Origin: Rhodovulum sp. ES.010
GTDB taxonomy: Bacteria > Pseudomonadota > Alphaproteobacteria > Rhodobacterales > Rhodobacteraceae
Assembly (NCBI RefSeq): GCF_900142935.1
Contig: NZ_FSRS01000001.1
Span: 506,001 to 570,000 of the forward strand
DNA: 64,000 bases
Direction: 5' to 3'
Notes under the pieces: generated by a model
What the model saw: the letters and a program-made list of their open reading frames with translations, nothing else
Database searches by the model: none
Told to the model about the DNA's origin: nothing
Shown here: positions 18,300 through 27,452 of the stretch, one piece after another
Layout: every line of letters starts with the position of its first letter
Numbering within the stretch: the first letter of the stretch is position 1
Made by a program: the position numbers and the translations under genes

Positions 18300-21110
18300 A
18301 TGGCAGAGCAGGCGAGGATCACCGCGGTCCTCGGGCCGACGAATACCGGCAAGACCCATTATGCCATCGAGCGGATGCTGGCCCACCGGACGGGCGTGAT
18401 CGGCCTGCCGCTGCGACTTCTGGCGCGCGAGGTCTATGACCGGATCGTGGCCCTGCGCGGGCCGTCCGTGGTGGCGCTGGTCACCGGCGAAGAGCGGATC
18501 GTGCCCGACCGCGCGCAATACTGGGTCTGCACCGCCGAGGCGATGCCCACCGGCACCGGCGCCGACTTCCTGGCGGTGGACGAGATCCAGCTTTGCGCCG
18601 ATCCCGAGCGGGGGCATGTCTTCACCGAGCGGCTGCTGCACGCGCGCGGGTTGCACGAGACGCTGTTCCTCGGCGCCGAGACGATGCGCGGCGCGATCCA
18701 GGCGCTGGTGCCAGGGGCGCATTTCATGAAACGCGAGCGGTTCTCGGAGCTCGTCTATACCGGCTCGAAGAAGATCAGCCGGATGCCGCCGCGCTCGGCC
18801 ATCGTGGGATTCTCGGTCGAGAACGTCTATGCCATCGCCGAACTGATCCGCCGGCAGAAGGGCGGCTGCGCGGTGGTGATGGGGGCGCTGTCGCCCCGCA
18901 CCCGCAACGCGCAGGTGGAACTCTACCAGAACGGCGACGTCGATTACCTGGTGGCGACCGACGCGATCGGGATGGGGCTGAACCTCGACATCAAGCATGT
19001 CGCCTTCTCGGCGCTGTCGAAATTCGACGGCCGCCGGATGCGGCCCCTGCAGCCCAACGAACTGGCGCAGATTGCGGGACGCGCTGGGCGGCACACCCAG
19101 AACGGCAGCTTCGGCGTCACCGGCGAGGCGCGGCCGCTGGACGACGAGGTGGCCGAAGCGATCGTCGAGAACCGCTTTGCGCCGGTGCGCAAGCTGCAAT
19201 GGCGCAATGCGCGGCTGGATTTCGGCAGCCCCGAGCGGCTGATCGCCGCGCTGGAGGCGCGCGCCGAGGGCGACTGGCTGACCCGTGCGCGCGAGGCCGA
19301 CGACCTGCATGCCCTCAAGACGCTGGTCGCGCTGCCCGATCTGCGCGACCGCCTGCGCGACGCGCGCGACGTCAAGCTGCTGTGGGACGTCTGCCGAATC
19401 CCGGATTTCCGCGGCATCTCGTCGACCGAGCATACCGGCCTGCTCGAACGCATCTTCGGCTATCTGAACGAGTCGGGCCGGGTGCCGGACGACTGGCTGG
19501 CCAGGCAGGTGAAGCGCATCGACCGGACAGATGGCGACATTGACACGCTCTCGAAACGTCTGGCCTATATCCGCACCTGGACATATGTCGCACAGCGCAC
19601 GGGCTGGGTGGCGGACGAAGAGCATTGGCGCGGCCTCACCCGCGCGGTAGAAGACCGCCTGTCCGATGCGCTGCACGGCGCGCTGACGCAGAGATTTGTT
19701 GACCGGCGGACGAGCGTGCTGCTTCGCCGGTTGAAGCAGAAGGAGAGCCTTGTGGCCGAGGTGAACGACAAGGGCGAGGTGACGGTCGAGGGACAACATG
19801 TGGGTCGCCTCGAAGGCTTCCGATTCCGTCAGGACGCGTCCGCCAGCCCGGACGAGGCGCGCACCCTGCGCCAGGCGGCGCTGGCGGCCCTCGGTCCCGA
19901 GTTCCACCTGCGGGCCGACCGGTTCTACAATGCGCCCGACACCGAGCTGGACTTCACCGAGCAGGGCGGCCTGATGTGGGGCGGGAACGCGGTGGGCAAG
20001 CTGGTGCCCGGCGCCGACCCGCTGAAGCCGCTGGTGGAGCCCTTCGTCGACGAGGAGGCCGGCCCGGACGTCGCCGAGAAGGTGCGCCGACGGCTGCAGC
20101 ATTTCATCGACCGCCGCGTGGCCACCCTGTTCGAGCCGCTGGTGAACCTGCAGCGCGACGAGACCCTGACCGGGCTGACCCGCGGCTTCGCCTTCCGCAT
20201 GGTCGAGGCGCTGGGCATCCTGCCGCGCGAGGGCGTGGCCCAGGAGGTCAAGCAACTCGACCAGGAGGCGCGCGGGCAATTGCGCAAGCACGGCATCCGG
20301 TTCGGGCAGTTCACGATCTTCATGCCGACGCTGCTGAAGCCCGCGCCGACGCGGCTGCGCCTGGTGCTGTGGTCGCTGTCCAAGGGACTCGAAGAGTTCC
20401 CCGAAAGCCCGCCGCCGGGGCTGGTGACGATCCCGTCGGGCGAGGGCGTGACGCCGGAAATCCACACGCTCGCAGGGTACCGCGCCGCCGGGGCGCGGGC
20501 GATCCGTATCGACATGCTGGAGCGGCTGGCCGACCTTCTGCGCGCCGAGGACACGCGCGGCGGCTTCGAGGCCAAGCCCGACATGCTCTCGATCACCGGC
20601 ACGACGCTGGAGCAGTTCGCCGACCTGATGCAGGGACTCGGCTACAAGGCCGAGCGCGGCGAGCGGCCCAAGGTCAAGGGCGCGCCGGCGATCACGCCCG
20701 AAAAGGCAAGCGACGGCGAGGCGACGGCCGACGCGGACCCGGCCCCGGAGGCGACCGAGGTCCCGGCCGCGGAGACGCCCGCCGCCCCGGCCGAGGGGGA
20801 GGCCGCTCCCGAGGCGGCGACGCAAGACCCGGCGGAAGACGGCCCGACGGATGCGCCGGCCGGGGACGAGCCCGAGACCGAGGTGTTCTATACCTTCTCC
20901 TGGGCGCCCCGGCGGAAGGGCGGCGGACGCCCCTCGCGCGGCGACCGGCCCCAGGGCAAGGGCAAGCCGCGCGGCAAGCCCAAGGGCAAGGGCGGCCCCC
21001 GCCACGACAAGCCCGCGAGCTTTCAGTCGCGCCCGCCCAGGAAGGACAAGCCGATCGATCCCGACAATCCCTTCGCCGCCGCGCTGATGGGCCTGCGGGA
21101 CAAGTCCTGA
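18300..21110 (+). CDS. SUV3-like superfamily 2 RNA helicase
   Basis: A 936-residue DExH helicase of the alphaproteobacterial SUV3 type. Motif I GPTNTGKT is at residues 12-19, the DEAD-box-equivalent motif is VDEIQ, and motif VI is QIAGRAGRH near residue 255. The central part matches the SUV3 C-terminal helical domain. The last 180 residues are low-complexity: an acidic Ala/Glu/Pro-rich stretch (about 800-860), then a basic Lys/Gly-rich tail (about 870-915). Eukaryotic SUV3 unwinds mitochondrial RNA for degradation; bacterial roles are less clear but RNA processing is likely. GGGCAGGGA precedes the start. The gene is followed 4 nt later by an S4 RNA-binding protein, supporting an RNA role. Confidence 0.9.
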   Translation: MAEQARITAVLGPTNTGKTHYAIERMLAHRTGVIGLPLRLLAREVYDRIVALRGPSVVALVTGEERIVPDRAQYWVCTAEAMPTGTGADFLAVDEIQLCADPERGHVFTERLLHARGLHETLFLGAETMRGAIQALVPGAHFMKRERFSELVYTGSKKISRMPPRSAIVGFSVENVYAIAELIRRQKGGCAVVMGALSPRTRNAQVELYQNGDVDYLVATDAIGMGLNLDIKHVAFSALSKFDGRRMRPLQPNELAQIAGRAGRHTQNGSFGVTGEARPLDDEVAEAIVENRFAPVRKLQWRNARLDFGSPERLIAALEARAEGDWLTRAREADDLHALKTLVALPDLRDRLRDARDVKLLWDVCRIPDFRGISSTEHTGLLERIFGYLNESGRVPDDWLARQVKRIDRTDGDIDTLSKRLAYIRTWTYVAQRTGWVADEEHWRGLTRAVEDRLSDALHGALTQRFVDRRTSVLLRRLKQKESLVAEVNDKGEVTVEGQHVGRLEGFRFRQDASASPDEARTLRQAALAALGPEFHLRADRFYNAPDTELDFTEQGGLMWGGNAVGKLVPGADPLKPLVEPFVDEEAGPDVAEKVRRRLQHFIDRRVATLFEPLVNLQRDETLTGLTRGFAFRMVEALGILPREGVAQEVKQLDQEARGQLRKHGIRFGQFTIFMPTLLKPAPTRLRLVLWSLSKGLEEFPESPPPGLVTIPSGEGVTPEIHTLAGYRAAGARAIRIDMLERLADLLRAEDTRGGFEAKPDMLSITGTTLEQFADLMQGLGYKAERGERPKVKGAPAITPEKASDGEATADADPAPEATEVPAAETPAAPAEGEAAPEAATQDPAEDGPTDAPAGDEPETEVFYTFSWAPRRKGGGRPSRGDRPQGKGKPRGKPKGKGGPRHDKPASFQSRPPRKDKPIDPDNPFAAALMGLRDKS

Positions 21111-21114
21111 CGGC

Positions 21115-21495
21115 GTGAGCGACGGCGGCCCCCGCCCGACGATCCGGCTGGACAAGTGGCTGTGGCAGGCGCGCTTCTTCAAGACACGCACGCTGGCGGC
21201 CAGGACCGTTTCGGGCGGGCATGTCCGGGTCAACGCCGCCAAGACCGACAAGCCGGGCGCGCGCGTCGGCCCGGGCGACACGCTGACCTTTCCGCAGGGG
21301 CGCGACATCCGAGTGGTGCGCATCCTCGCGCCGGGTGCGCGCAGAGGGCCCGCGACCGAGGCGCGCAGCCTCTACGAGGACTTGACCCCGATCAAGGAAC
21401 GCCCCCCCGAAAATCCGCGATACGAGGGCCGCGGGCGCCCCACCAAGAAAGACCGCCGGGAGATCGCGCAGCGACGCAAACCCCCGCTTGAATGA
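21115..21495 (+). CDS. S4-domain RNA-binding protein, Hsp15-like
   Basis: A 126-residue basic protein with an S4 domain in the first 65 residues (IRLDKWLWQARFFKTRTLAA, then GHVRVNAAKTDKPGARVGPG) and a lysine/arginine-rich tail. It resembles HslR/Hsp15, which binds stalled 50S subunits carrying peptidyl-tRNA during heat shock. The start is a GTG at 21115, 4 nt after the helicase stop; there is no strong ribosome site, so translational coupling is likely. The helicase neighbour fits an RNA-quality-control unit. Confidence 0.87.
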   Translation: MSDGGPRPTIRLDKWLWQARFFKTRTLAARTVSGGHVRVNAAKTDKPGARVGPGDTLTFPQGRDIRVVRILAPGARRGPATEARSLYEDLTPIKERPPENPRYEGRGRPTKKDRREIAQRRKPPLE

Positions 21496-21546
21496 TGTGG
21501 CCCTGTGTTCTAGTTCCTGAACAACAAGGATAATGTGAGTCTGCAA

Positions 21547-21885
21547 ATGACCTATGTCGTCACCGACAACTGTATCGCCTGCAAGTATACGGACTGTGTC
21601 GAGGTCTGCCCCGTGGACTGTTTCTACGAGGGGGAGAACATGCTGGTGATTCACCCCGACGAGTGCATCGATTGCGGCGTGTGCGAGCCCGAATGTCCCG
21701 CCGACGCTATCCGCCCCGACACCGAACCCGACATGGACCAATGGGTCGAGTTCAACCGCAAGTATTCGGAAATCTGGCCGGTCATCATCACCCGCAAGGA
21801 CCCGCTGCCCGAGGCCGAAGAGCGTGACGGCGAGACCGGCAAGCGCGAGAAATACTTCTCGGAGGCGCCCGGCGAGGGCGGTTAA
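21547..21885 (+). CDS. fdxA: 7Fe ferredoxin FdxA
   Basis: A 112-residue ferredoxin with the two cluster motifs near its N terminus: [17 protein letters not shown] for the 3Fe-4S/4Fe-4S pair and [12 protein letters not shown] for the second cluster. Length and sequence match FdxA of purple bacteria, an electron carrier in the cytoplasm. The conventional start MTYVVTDNC is the ATG at 21547. A GTG at 21535, four codons upstream and in frame, is better placed relative to AAGGA at 21526-21530 and could be the true start, giving 116 residues. It is followed by a 270-bp gap before carD. Confidence 0.94.
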   Translation: MTYVVTDNCIACKYTDCVEVCPVDCFYEGENMLVIHPDECIDCGVCEPECPADAIRPDTEPDMDQWVEFNRKYSEIWPVIITRKDPLPEAEERDGETGKREKYFSEAPGEGG

Positions 21886-22039
21886 CCTCCGATTCGGCCC
21901 GGCTGCACAAGCTGCGGGCAGGAAATCGCATTTCCGGACAGGGACTTGCGGCGGTCGCTCTGTCGCGGCGCTTCCCCGCGCGGCATTTTTCTGTTATGGT
22001 CTCTTCATAAATTGGCCGACCGAGTCCTGACGTGCCACA

Positions 22040-22057
22040 CGCAGACTTTCGTCTGCG
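22040..22057 (+). other. Perfect hairpin in the carD leader
   Basis: CGCAGAC (22040-22046) pairs perfectly with GTCTGCG (22051-22057) over a TTTC loop, about 100 nt upstream of the carD start, in a 270-bp gene-free interval. There is no following U tract, so it is not a terminator for fdxA. Further downstream the element CTCCGGA occurs twice (22088-22094 and 22104-22110). A structured 5' leader controlling carD is possible but unproven. Confidence 0.45.
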
Positions 22058-22155
22058 GGGTGGATTTTCAGCGCCTGAGTATCCATGTCTCCGGAAATAG
22101 ACACTCCGGACACATGTTACGGCGCTGTGTCGGGGGTCCATGCGAGGAAGAATGA

Positions 22156-22665
22156 ATGTCCAAAACCAAGAAAGCCGAGTTCCGTCCTAACGACTTCGTC
22201 GTCTACCCCGCCCATGGCGTGGGCAAGATCGTCTCGATCGAGGAGCAGGAGATCGCGGGAATTCCGCTCGAGCTCTTCGTGATCTCGTTCGAGAAGGACA
22301 AGATGACCCTTCGCGTGCCGACCCACAAGGCCAGCGAGGTGGGGATGCGCTCGCTCTCGACCCCGGATGTCGTGTCCAAGGCGATGGCCACGCTGAAGGG
22401 CAAGGCCAAGGTCAAGCGCGCGATGTGGTCGCGCCGCGCCCAGGAGTACGAACAGAAGATCAACTCGGGCGACCTGATCTCGATCGCCGAGGTCGTTCGC
22501 GACCTGCATCGCACCGACGATCAGCGCGAGCAGTCCTATTCGGAGCGCCAGCTTTACGAGGCCGCGCTGGAACGGCTGACCCGCGAGGTCGCCGCGGTTT
22601 CCGGCGCCGACGAGGCGGCCGCGCAGAAGCAGGTGGACGAGGTGCTGGTCTCTCGCGCCGCCTGA
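22156..22665 (+). CDS. carD: CarD/CdnL-family transcription regulator
   Basis: A 169-residue CarD-type protein. The N-terminal RNA-polymerase-interaction Tudor-like domain (FRPNDFVVYPAHGVGKIVSIEE, about residues 9-70) binds the beta subunit, and the helical C-terminal domain contains the MWSRRAQEYEQKINSG region that contacts the promoter junction. CdnL proteins stabilise the open complex at housekeeping promoters, including rRNA. GAGGAAG lies upstream of the start at 22156; a nearby ATG at 22152 is out of frame. An intrinsic terminator follows at 22689-22718. Position after a SUV3-like helicase, S4 protein and fdxA is one I recognise as common in Rhodobacterales. Confidence 0.93.
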   Translation: MSKTKKAEFRPNDFVVYPAHGVGKIVSIEEQEIAGIPLELFVISFEKDKMTLRVPTHKASEVGMRSLSTPDVVSKAMATLKGKAKVKRAMWSRRAQEYEQKINSGDLISIAEVVRDLHRTDDQREQSYSERQLYEAALERLTREVAAVSGADEAAAQKQVDEVLVSRAA

Positions 22666-22686
22666 GCACTCGCCGGATCGGTTACC

Positions 22687-24621
22687 TCAGGCCGTGGCGT
22701 CCGCGCCGCGGCCTTTTTCTGTGGCTGCGTCCGCGTCCGCCTTGCCGTCCTCGACCTGCGAGATGTCCTCGCGGCTGGCCAGCGCCGTCTCCAGCTCCTT
22801 GTTGAGTTCGCGCGCGCGCTTGAGATAATCGGGGTTCTCGTCGGTCGGCACGCCGGGTACCCAGAGTTCGGCGAGCTCGCGCAAGGTGGCGCGGTCGTGC
22901 TTGTAGAACGCGAATTCCAGTTCGTGCGCCTCGTAATCCGAAACGCCCAGGTCCTCCAGCACGTAGCGCGCCGCCCGGAGGCTGGAGTCGAACATCTCGC
23001 GCACGATCTGCGTCGCGCCGGCGCGGTACAACTCGTAGGCATGCACCCGGTCATGGGCGCGGGCCACGATGCTGAGGTCCGGGCGCACCTGGCGGACGTA
23101 GCGCACCAGCTTGGTGGTGTCCTGCGGATCCTCCAGCGCGGCGACCAGCACCTGCGCCTCGTCGAGCCCGGCGGCGCTGAGGATCTCGGGCCGGGTCGGA
23201 TCGCCGAAGAACGCGGTGAAGCCGAAGGTCCGCAACAGCTGCACCCGGTTGAGATCGTTGTCGAGCACCGTCGCGCGATAGCCCGACATCTGCAGCATGC
23301 GGTTGACCACCTGCCCGAAGCGGCCCACGCCGGCGATGATCACCGCGCGTTGTTCGTCGATCGCGTCGGGCTTGGCCGGGCTTGCGCCGTCCACGTGCAT
23401 CCGCCGCGCCAGCACGTCGTGCAGGATGAACAACAGCGGCGTGAGCAGCATCGACAGGGCGATCACGATCAGAAGTGTCTGGCCGAGCTGCGTCGTGAGC
23501 ACCGATTGCTGCAGTGAGAAGCTGACCAGAACGAACCCGAATTCACCGGCCTGCGCGAGGCCGAGGGTGAACAGCCACCGGTCGCGGCCGCGCAGCTTGA
23601 AGAGGATCGCGAGCCCGTAAAGGATCGCGCCCTTCATCGCCACCATGGCGAGCGTCAGCCCGAGGATGCGCGCGGGCTCGCCGAACAGCACGCCGAAATC
23701 GATGCCGGCGCCGACGGTGATGAAGAAGAGGCCCAGCAGCAGCCCCTTGAAGGGCTCGATATTGCTCTCCAGCTCGTGGCGGAACTCGGAATCCGCCAGC
23801 ACAACGCCCGCCAGGAAGGTGCCGAGCGCGGGTGAAAGCCCCACCGCGCTCATCAGGACGGCGATGCCCACCACGATCAACAGCGCCATGAAGGTATACA
23901 TCTCGCGCAGCCGCGCCATGTGGACGAAGCGGAAGAGCGGCCGGGTCAGGTAATGGCCCCCCAGGATCACCGCCGCGACTGCGCCGAGCGTCACCAGCGT
24001 GACGCCCCAGGCCGGCAGGCCCTCGATGATGGTCACGGCGCCGTGGGCGTCGCCGACGGCGTCGAGCCCGGAGCGGACCACCGACCCGTCCGGCCCGAGG
24101 TGGGCCGCGGGGGCGACGGCCAGAAGCGGCAGCAGGGCGAGCATCGGGATCACCGCGATGTCCTGGGTGAGCAGCACCGAGAAGGTCGCCCGGCCGCCCT
24201 GGGTGGGCATCAGCCGTTTTTCGGTCAGCGTCTGCAGGACGATCGCGGTCGAGGACAGGGCGAAGATCATGCCCACCGCCAGCGCCGCCCGCCATTCGAG
24301 CCCCAGCGCGGAGGCCACGGCGAACCCCGCGGCCGTCGTGAGCAGCACCTGCAACCCCCCGAGGCCGATCAGCCTGTGGCGCATCTCCCACAGCGCGCGC
24401 GGCTCCAGTTCGAGCCCGATCAGGAAGAGCATCAGCACCACGCCGAACTCGGCGAAATGTTGCAGGCTCTCGGAATCGGCGCCGAGGCCGGGCACGAGCC
24501 CCAGGGCGATGCCGGCCAGCAGGTAGCCCAGCACCGACCCCAGCCCCAGCCGCGCGGCCAGCGGCACCGCGATCACCGCGGCCCCGAGATAGACGGTCGC
24601 TTGCAGCAGGGCGAATTCCAT
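22687..24621 (-). CDS. Kef-type monovalent cation:proton antiporter (CPA2)
   Basis: A 644-residue CPA2 antiporter. About 12-13 membrane helices fill residues 1-380, with the motif FLIGLELEPRALW and the ion-path segment SVLLTQDIAVIPMLALL. A cytosolic TrkA-N/RCK domain follows from about residue 410 to 530 (RAVIIAGVGRFGQVVNRML, a Rossmann nucleotide site; then EDPQDTTKLVRYVRQVRPD). It resembles KefB/KefC, which export potassium against protons and are gated by glutathione adducts. No KefF/KefG-type partner is adjacent, so glutathione control is uncertain. It converges with carD, and the carD terminator overlaps its last codons. Confidence 0.9.
   Translation of the reverse strand: MEFALLQATVYLGAAVIAVPLAARLGLGSVLGYLLAGIALGLVPGLGADSESLQHFAEFGVVLMLFLIGLELEPRALWEMRHRLIGLGGLQVLLTTAAGFAVASALGLEWRAALAVGMIFALSSTAIVLQTLTEKRLMPTQGGRATFSVLLTQDIAVIPMLALLPLLAVAPAAHLGPDGSVVRSGLDAVGDAHGAVTIIEGLPAWGVTLVTLGAVAAVILGGHYLTRPLFRFVHMARLREMYTFMALLIVVGIAVLMSAVGLSPALGTFLAGVVLADSEFRHELESNIEPFKGLLLGLFFITVGAGIDFGVLFGEPARILGLTLAMVAMKGAILYGLAILFKLRGRDRWLFTLGLAQAGEFGFVLVSFSLQQSVLTTQLGQTLLIVIALSMLLTPLLFILHDVLARRMHVDGASPAKPDAIDEQRAVIIAGVGRFGQVVNRMLQMSGYRATVLDNDLNRVQLLRTFGFTAFFGDPTRPEILSAAGLDEAQVLVAALEDPQDTTKLVRYVRQVRPDLSIVARAHDRVHAYELYRAGATQIVREMFDSSLRAARYVLEDLGVSDYEAHELEFAFYKHDRATLRELAELWVPGVPTDENPDYLKRARELNKELETALASREDISQVEDGKADADAATEKGRGADATA
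22689..22718 (+). terminator. Intrinsic terminator of carD
   Basis: AGGCCGTGGC (22689-22698) pairs with GCCGCGGCCT (22705-22714; one G-U pair) over a 6-nt loop and runs into TTTTT at 22714-22718. It lies 24 nt after the carD stop and inside the last codons of the convergent antiporter gene. Confidence 0.8.
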
Positions 24622-24695
24622 GGGCGCCTCGTTCGAAATGGGTGATCCCAGGGTCTACGCCGCCCTCGCCGATGTCCAGCGATGCGGCGCCCCGG

Positions 24696-27290
24696 CTAGC
24701 CGCCCGGAAGGTCGAGCACGATATTCCGCCCGTTTTTCACGTAGCGCAGGTCGCTTTCGCCGATTGCGGCGACACGGCCGCCATCAATGCGGTCGCCGAC
24801 CTTGACCTTCTCGTAGCGCCCGCTCGGCAGACGCACCAGCGCGCGGCGGTCGCTGGACGAGCCGTAGACCCCGATCAGGTTCAACTGTCGCAGGTTGATC
24901 GCGTTCGACACCGTCGCCTGCCGGGCGACCGAGGCAGTGGTCGGAATCGACGGCCGCACCGTGGCGGTCTGCGGCACGGCCGGGGCCGTGGCGGCCACCC
25001 GGGCGGCCAGGTCCTCGGGGCGGGAGACCGGCCGGATCGAGCGGACGATGGCATTCGCGGGCAGCGGGTTCGCGGCAAGCGCCGCGGCGACGGCGGCGGC
25101 GACGTCTTCCTCGACCGGGCCTTCCGGGCCGTTCTCGGCACCGGGCAGCGCCACCCGTTCGAGGGGGCGCGGGAGCGGGCGCGGGCCGGGTTGCGCCGCC
25201 GGGTCGGGGGCGGGCGCCAGCGCGGCGGGTGCGATCCCGTCCGGGCGCAGGCGCGGCCGGAACGGCGTCAGGCGCGCGGCGATCTCGGGGCTCGCGGCGA
25301 TGACGACGCCCTCGGGCAGCGGGGCGGGCTCTGCCGGCGCCGCCGCCGTTTCCGTGGCGGGCGCGGTATCGACGGGCGGAGCCGGTGGGCGCGTGTCGGT
25401 CTGCGCGTCGGAGGCGGGATCGCCGGCCGGGGCGGCCTCCGGTGCCGGCGCGGCGTTCGGCGCGGGGCGCGCGGGCGGCACCGCCGGCGGGCGTCCCTCG
25501 GTCACGGGGAAGACGAAGGTCGGGCGCGGCGGCGGGGTAATCTCGGGCCGGCCGAGGACGACTTGCGGGGCGGGGGCGGCCGCGTCGCCGGGCTCGTCCG
25601 GGGCGGGCAGGATATCCGCAACCACCGGTTCGGTCGCACCGCCGGGCGTGGCGTCCGCCCCGGGGCGCGGTTGCCGCGCGGCGATGTCGTTCGCCGCCGG
25701 CGGGTTCGCCTGCTGCGGCAGTTCCGCGTCGATGGCGCGCGTTGCGGCGGGGTCCGGCAGGGGCGGGGCCACAGGGGCGCGGAGGCCAGGTTCGAGCGCC
25801 GCGATGAACAGCTCCTCGATCCGGTCCTGGCCGGGCGCGGCGGGCGGTTCCGGGGCGCGCTGCCACAGGCCGCTGCTGGCATAGGCTTCGATCGCCGCGG
25901 TCTCGGCCATGGCGGGGGGCGTCTCGGGGGCTGACGGCGGCGTGCCGGGCGCGGAGGCCGTGGCCGCCGTGTCCGGCTGCGCCGCGCTGTCGGGAGACGT
26001 GGCGTCGGGCACGGTGGCGGCAATCTCGCCTGGGTCGTCGCCGAGCGACCAGAGCCCGATGGCGGCCATCGCGACCAGCAGAAGGACGCTCAGGACAAGG
26101 CCGCCCAGCAGACCCGGGCTCGGGCGGCGCAACGCCGCGGCCAAGCCCTGCATGCCCTCGCCGTTGTCGGGCGGCCGGCCGGTGGCCGCAGGGTGCGGCT
26201 TCGGCATCTTGGGCGGCGCTGCCGCCGGGCGGTGGGCGGTCAAGGGCGGAGGAGCGGGGGGCAGTTTTGGAGCGCTTGCCGTGGCCGGGGCGGCCTCCTG
26301 CGGGCGCGGGGGCTGCGGCGCCGGCGTCACCGGTTTCGGCGCCGCGGGCGCTGCCGCGGATGGCGCCTGTTCCGGCGCCTCGCTCGGGGTCGCCGACGGC
26401 GCCTGCTCCGGCGTCGGGTCGGCATCCGACGTGCCGCCGTCTTCGGTGCCGAGCGTCAGGCGCGAGGGCACCGTCGCGGACGACCTGTCGTCGGACTGGG
26501 CGGGGGCGTCGCCGGCCCGCCGCGTGGAGAATGAGGGCGGCGTCCTGTCCTGCGGTGCGTCCTCGTCCGGGGGGGCGGCCGGAGGCGTTTCCGGCGCTGT
26601 TTCGGCCGGCTCCGGTTCGGGTTCCGCAGGGGCAGGCTTGGCCGGTGCGGCTTTCGGGCGGTCGGCTTCGCCCGCCGATGCCTTGGCCGGGCCGGCGGGT
26701 TTCGGACGGGCCGCGGGCTCGTCGCCGGCCGCGTAATCGGCCATCGCGCCGGGCCGCACCGGCGCGCTGTCGCGTTCGGGCGACTCGCCATTCTCGAGGA
26801 CACGGCCAGCCACCGAGGTCGGCCCGAAGAACGCCTCGCCCCCGAACTGGTCGGCAGGCGGCGCGGCGACGCAGCAGACCGGGTTGAACGCGTGCTGGTC
26901 GGCGAAGGCTTCCGCCTCGGCGAGCGTTTCGCGCGCGACCACGGCAAGGCGGGCCCGGCCGTCGCCGGTCTCCTGCCAGTCGAACACGATCTCGTCGACC
27001 GCGTAGGGCGTCAGGCCGTCGAGCCCGTTCAGCAGGCTTGCGTGTTTCTCTGCCGGGGTCTCGCCGCGCAACGGCTGCGTGGTGTAAAGCACCTGGCTGT
27101 CGGGAATGACCAGCTTGGTGTGCAGCTTGCCGCGCGCCAGCCCTTCGGCCGTGCCGCGCATCAGCCGCAGCGTCTCGCCCAGGCCGGGATCGTCGAGCGA
27201 CACGTCCCCGATCCTCTGCCATCCGCCCTTGGCGCGGTGCAGCAGGCCGATCCCGTCCTCGGAGAGCGTCAGCGCAAACCCTGGTCTCAT
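24696..27290 (-). CDS. GspL/PilP-like bitopic protein with long Pro/Ala-rich linker
   Basis: An 864-residue protein I do not recognise as a named family. Residues 1-150 look like the cytoplasmic actin-like domain of GspL/PilM-type secretion or pilus proteins (LTLSEDGIGLLHRAKGGWQR, later GLTPYAVDEIVFDWQ). A long Pro/Ala/Glu-rich disordered stretch follows, then one membrane helix at about 395-415 (GGLVLSVLLLVAMAAIGLW), a second Pro/Ala-rich stretch of about 350 residues that should be periplasmic, and a compact C-terminal domain (about 790-864) ending in GVYGSSSDRRALVRLPSGRY and VKVGDRIDGGRVAAIGESDL. That end resembles the PilP/GspC homology region. Upstream ribosome site is weak (GAAAG). No pilus or type II secretion genes are nearby. 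Function unknown; an envelope-spanning scaffold is a reasonable guess. Confidence 0.75.
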   Translation of the reverse strand: MRPGFALTLSEDGIGLLHRAKGGWQRIGDVSLDDPGLGETLRLMRGTAEGLARGKLHTKLVIPDSQVLYTTQPLRGETPAEKHASLLNGLDGLTPYAVDEIVFDWQETGDGRARLAVVARETLAEAEAFADQHAFNPVCCVAAPPADQFGGEAFFGPTSVAGRVLENGESPERDSAPVRPGAMADYAAGDEPAARPKPAGPAKASAGEADRPKAAPAKPAPAEPEPEPAETAPETPPAAPPDEDAPQDRTPPSFSTRRAGDAPAQSDDRSSATVPSRLTLGTEDGGTSDADPTPEQAPSATPSEAPEQAPSAAAPAAPKPVTPAPQPPRPQEAAPATASAPKLPPAPPPLTAHRPAAAPPKMPKPHPAATGRPPDNGEGMQGLAAALRRPSPGLLGGLVLSVLLLVAMAAIGLWSLGDDPGEIAATVPDATSPDSAAQPDTAATASAPGTPPSAPETPPAMAETAAIEAYASSGLWQRAPEPPAAPGQDRIEELFIAALEPGLRAPVAPPLPDPAATRAIDAELPQQANPPAANDIAARQPRPGADATPGGATEPVVADILPAPDEPGDAAAPAPQVVLGRPEITPPPRPTFVFPVTEGRPPAVPPARPAPNAAPAPEAAPAGDPASDAQTDTRPPAPPVDTAPATETAAAPAEPAPLPEGVVIAASPEIAARLTPFRPRLRPDGIAPAALAPAPDPAAQPGPRPLPRPLERVALPGAENGPEGPVEEDVAAAVAAALAANPLPANAIVRSIRPVSRPEDLAARVAATAPAVPQTATVRPSIPTTASVARQATVSNAINLRQLNLIGVYGSSSDRRALVRLPSGRYEKVKVGDRIDGGRVAAIGESDLRYVKNGRNIVLDLPGG

Positions 27291-27452
27291 TACCGCTTTC
27301 TAACCAGCCCCGTCCCGGCGCGAAACCGGGATTAATGAAGTATAGCAGGAAAACCCCGGGCGGCATAAGGGGCGGCCTGGAATTCCTTGCCGCATCGGCG
27401 GAGAGGCGCGATGCTTGTGACCCCGAGCACACTGCAACGAAAGGCCGACCCC

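Noticed and set aside
18225..21323. A 1032-residue minus-strand frame opposite the helicase
   Set aside because: The helicase motifs on the plus strand are unambiguous; the minus frame is a GC-driven artefact.
24784..27432. An 882-residue alternative frame over the GspL/PilP-like gene
   Set aside because: Same strand but other frame; Arg/Gly/Ala-rich with no membrane helix, whereas the accepted frame has a clear helix and folded ends.
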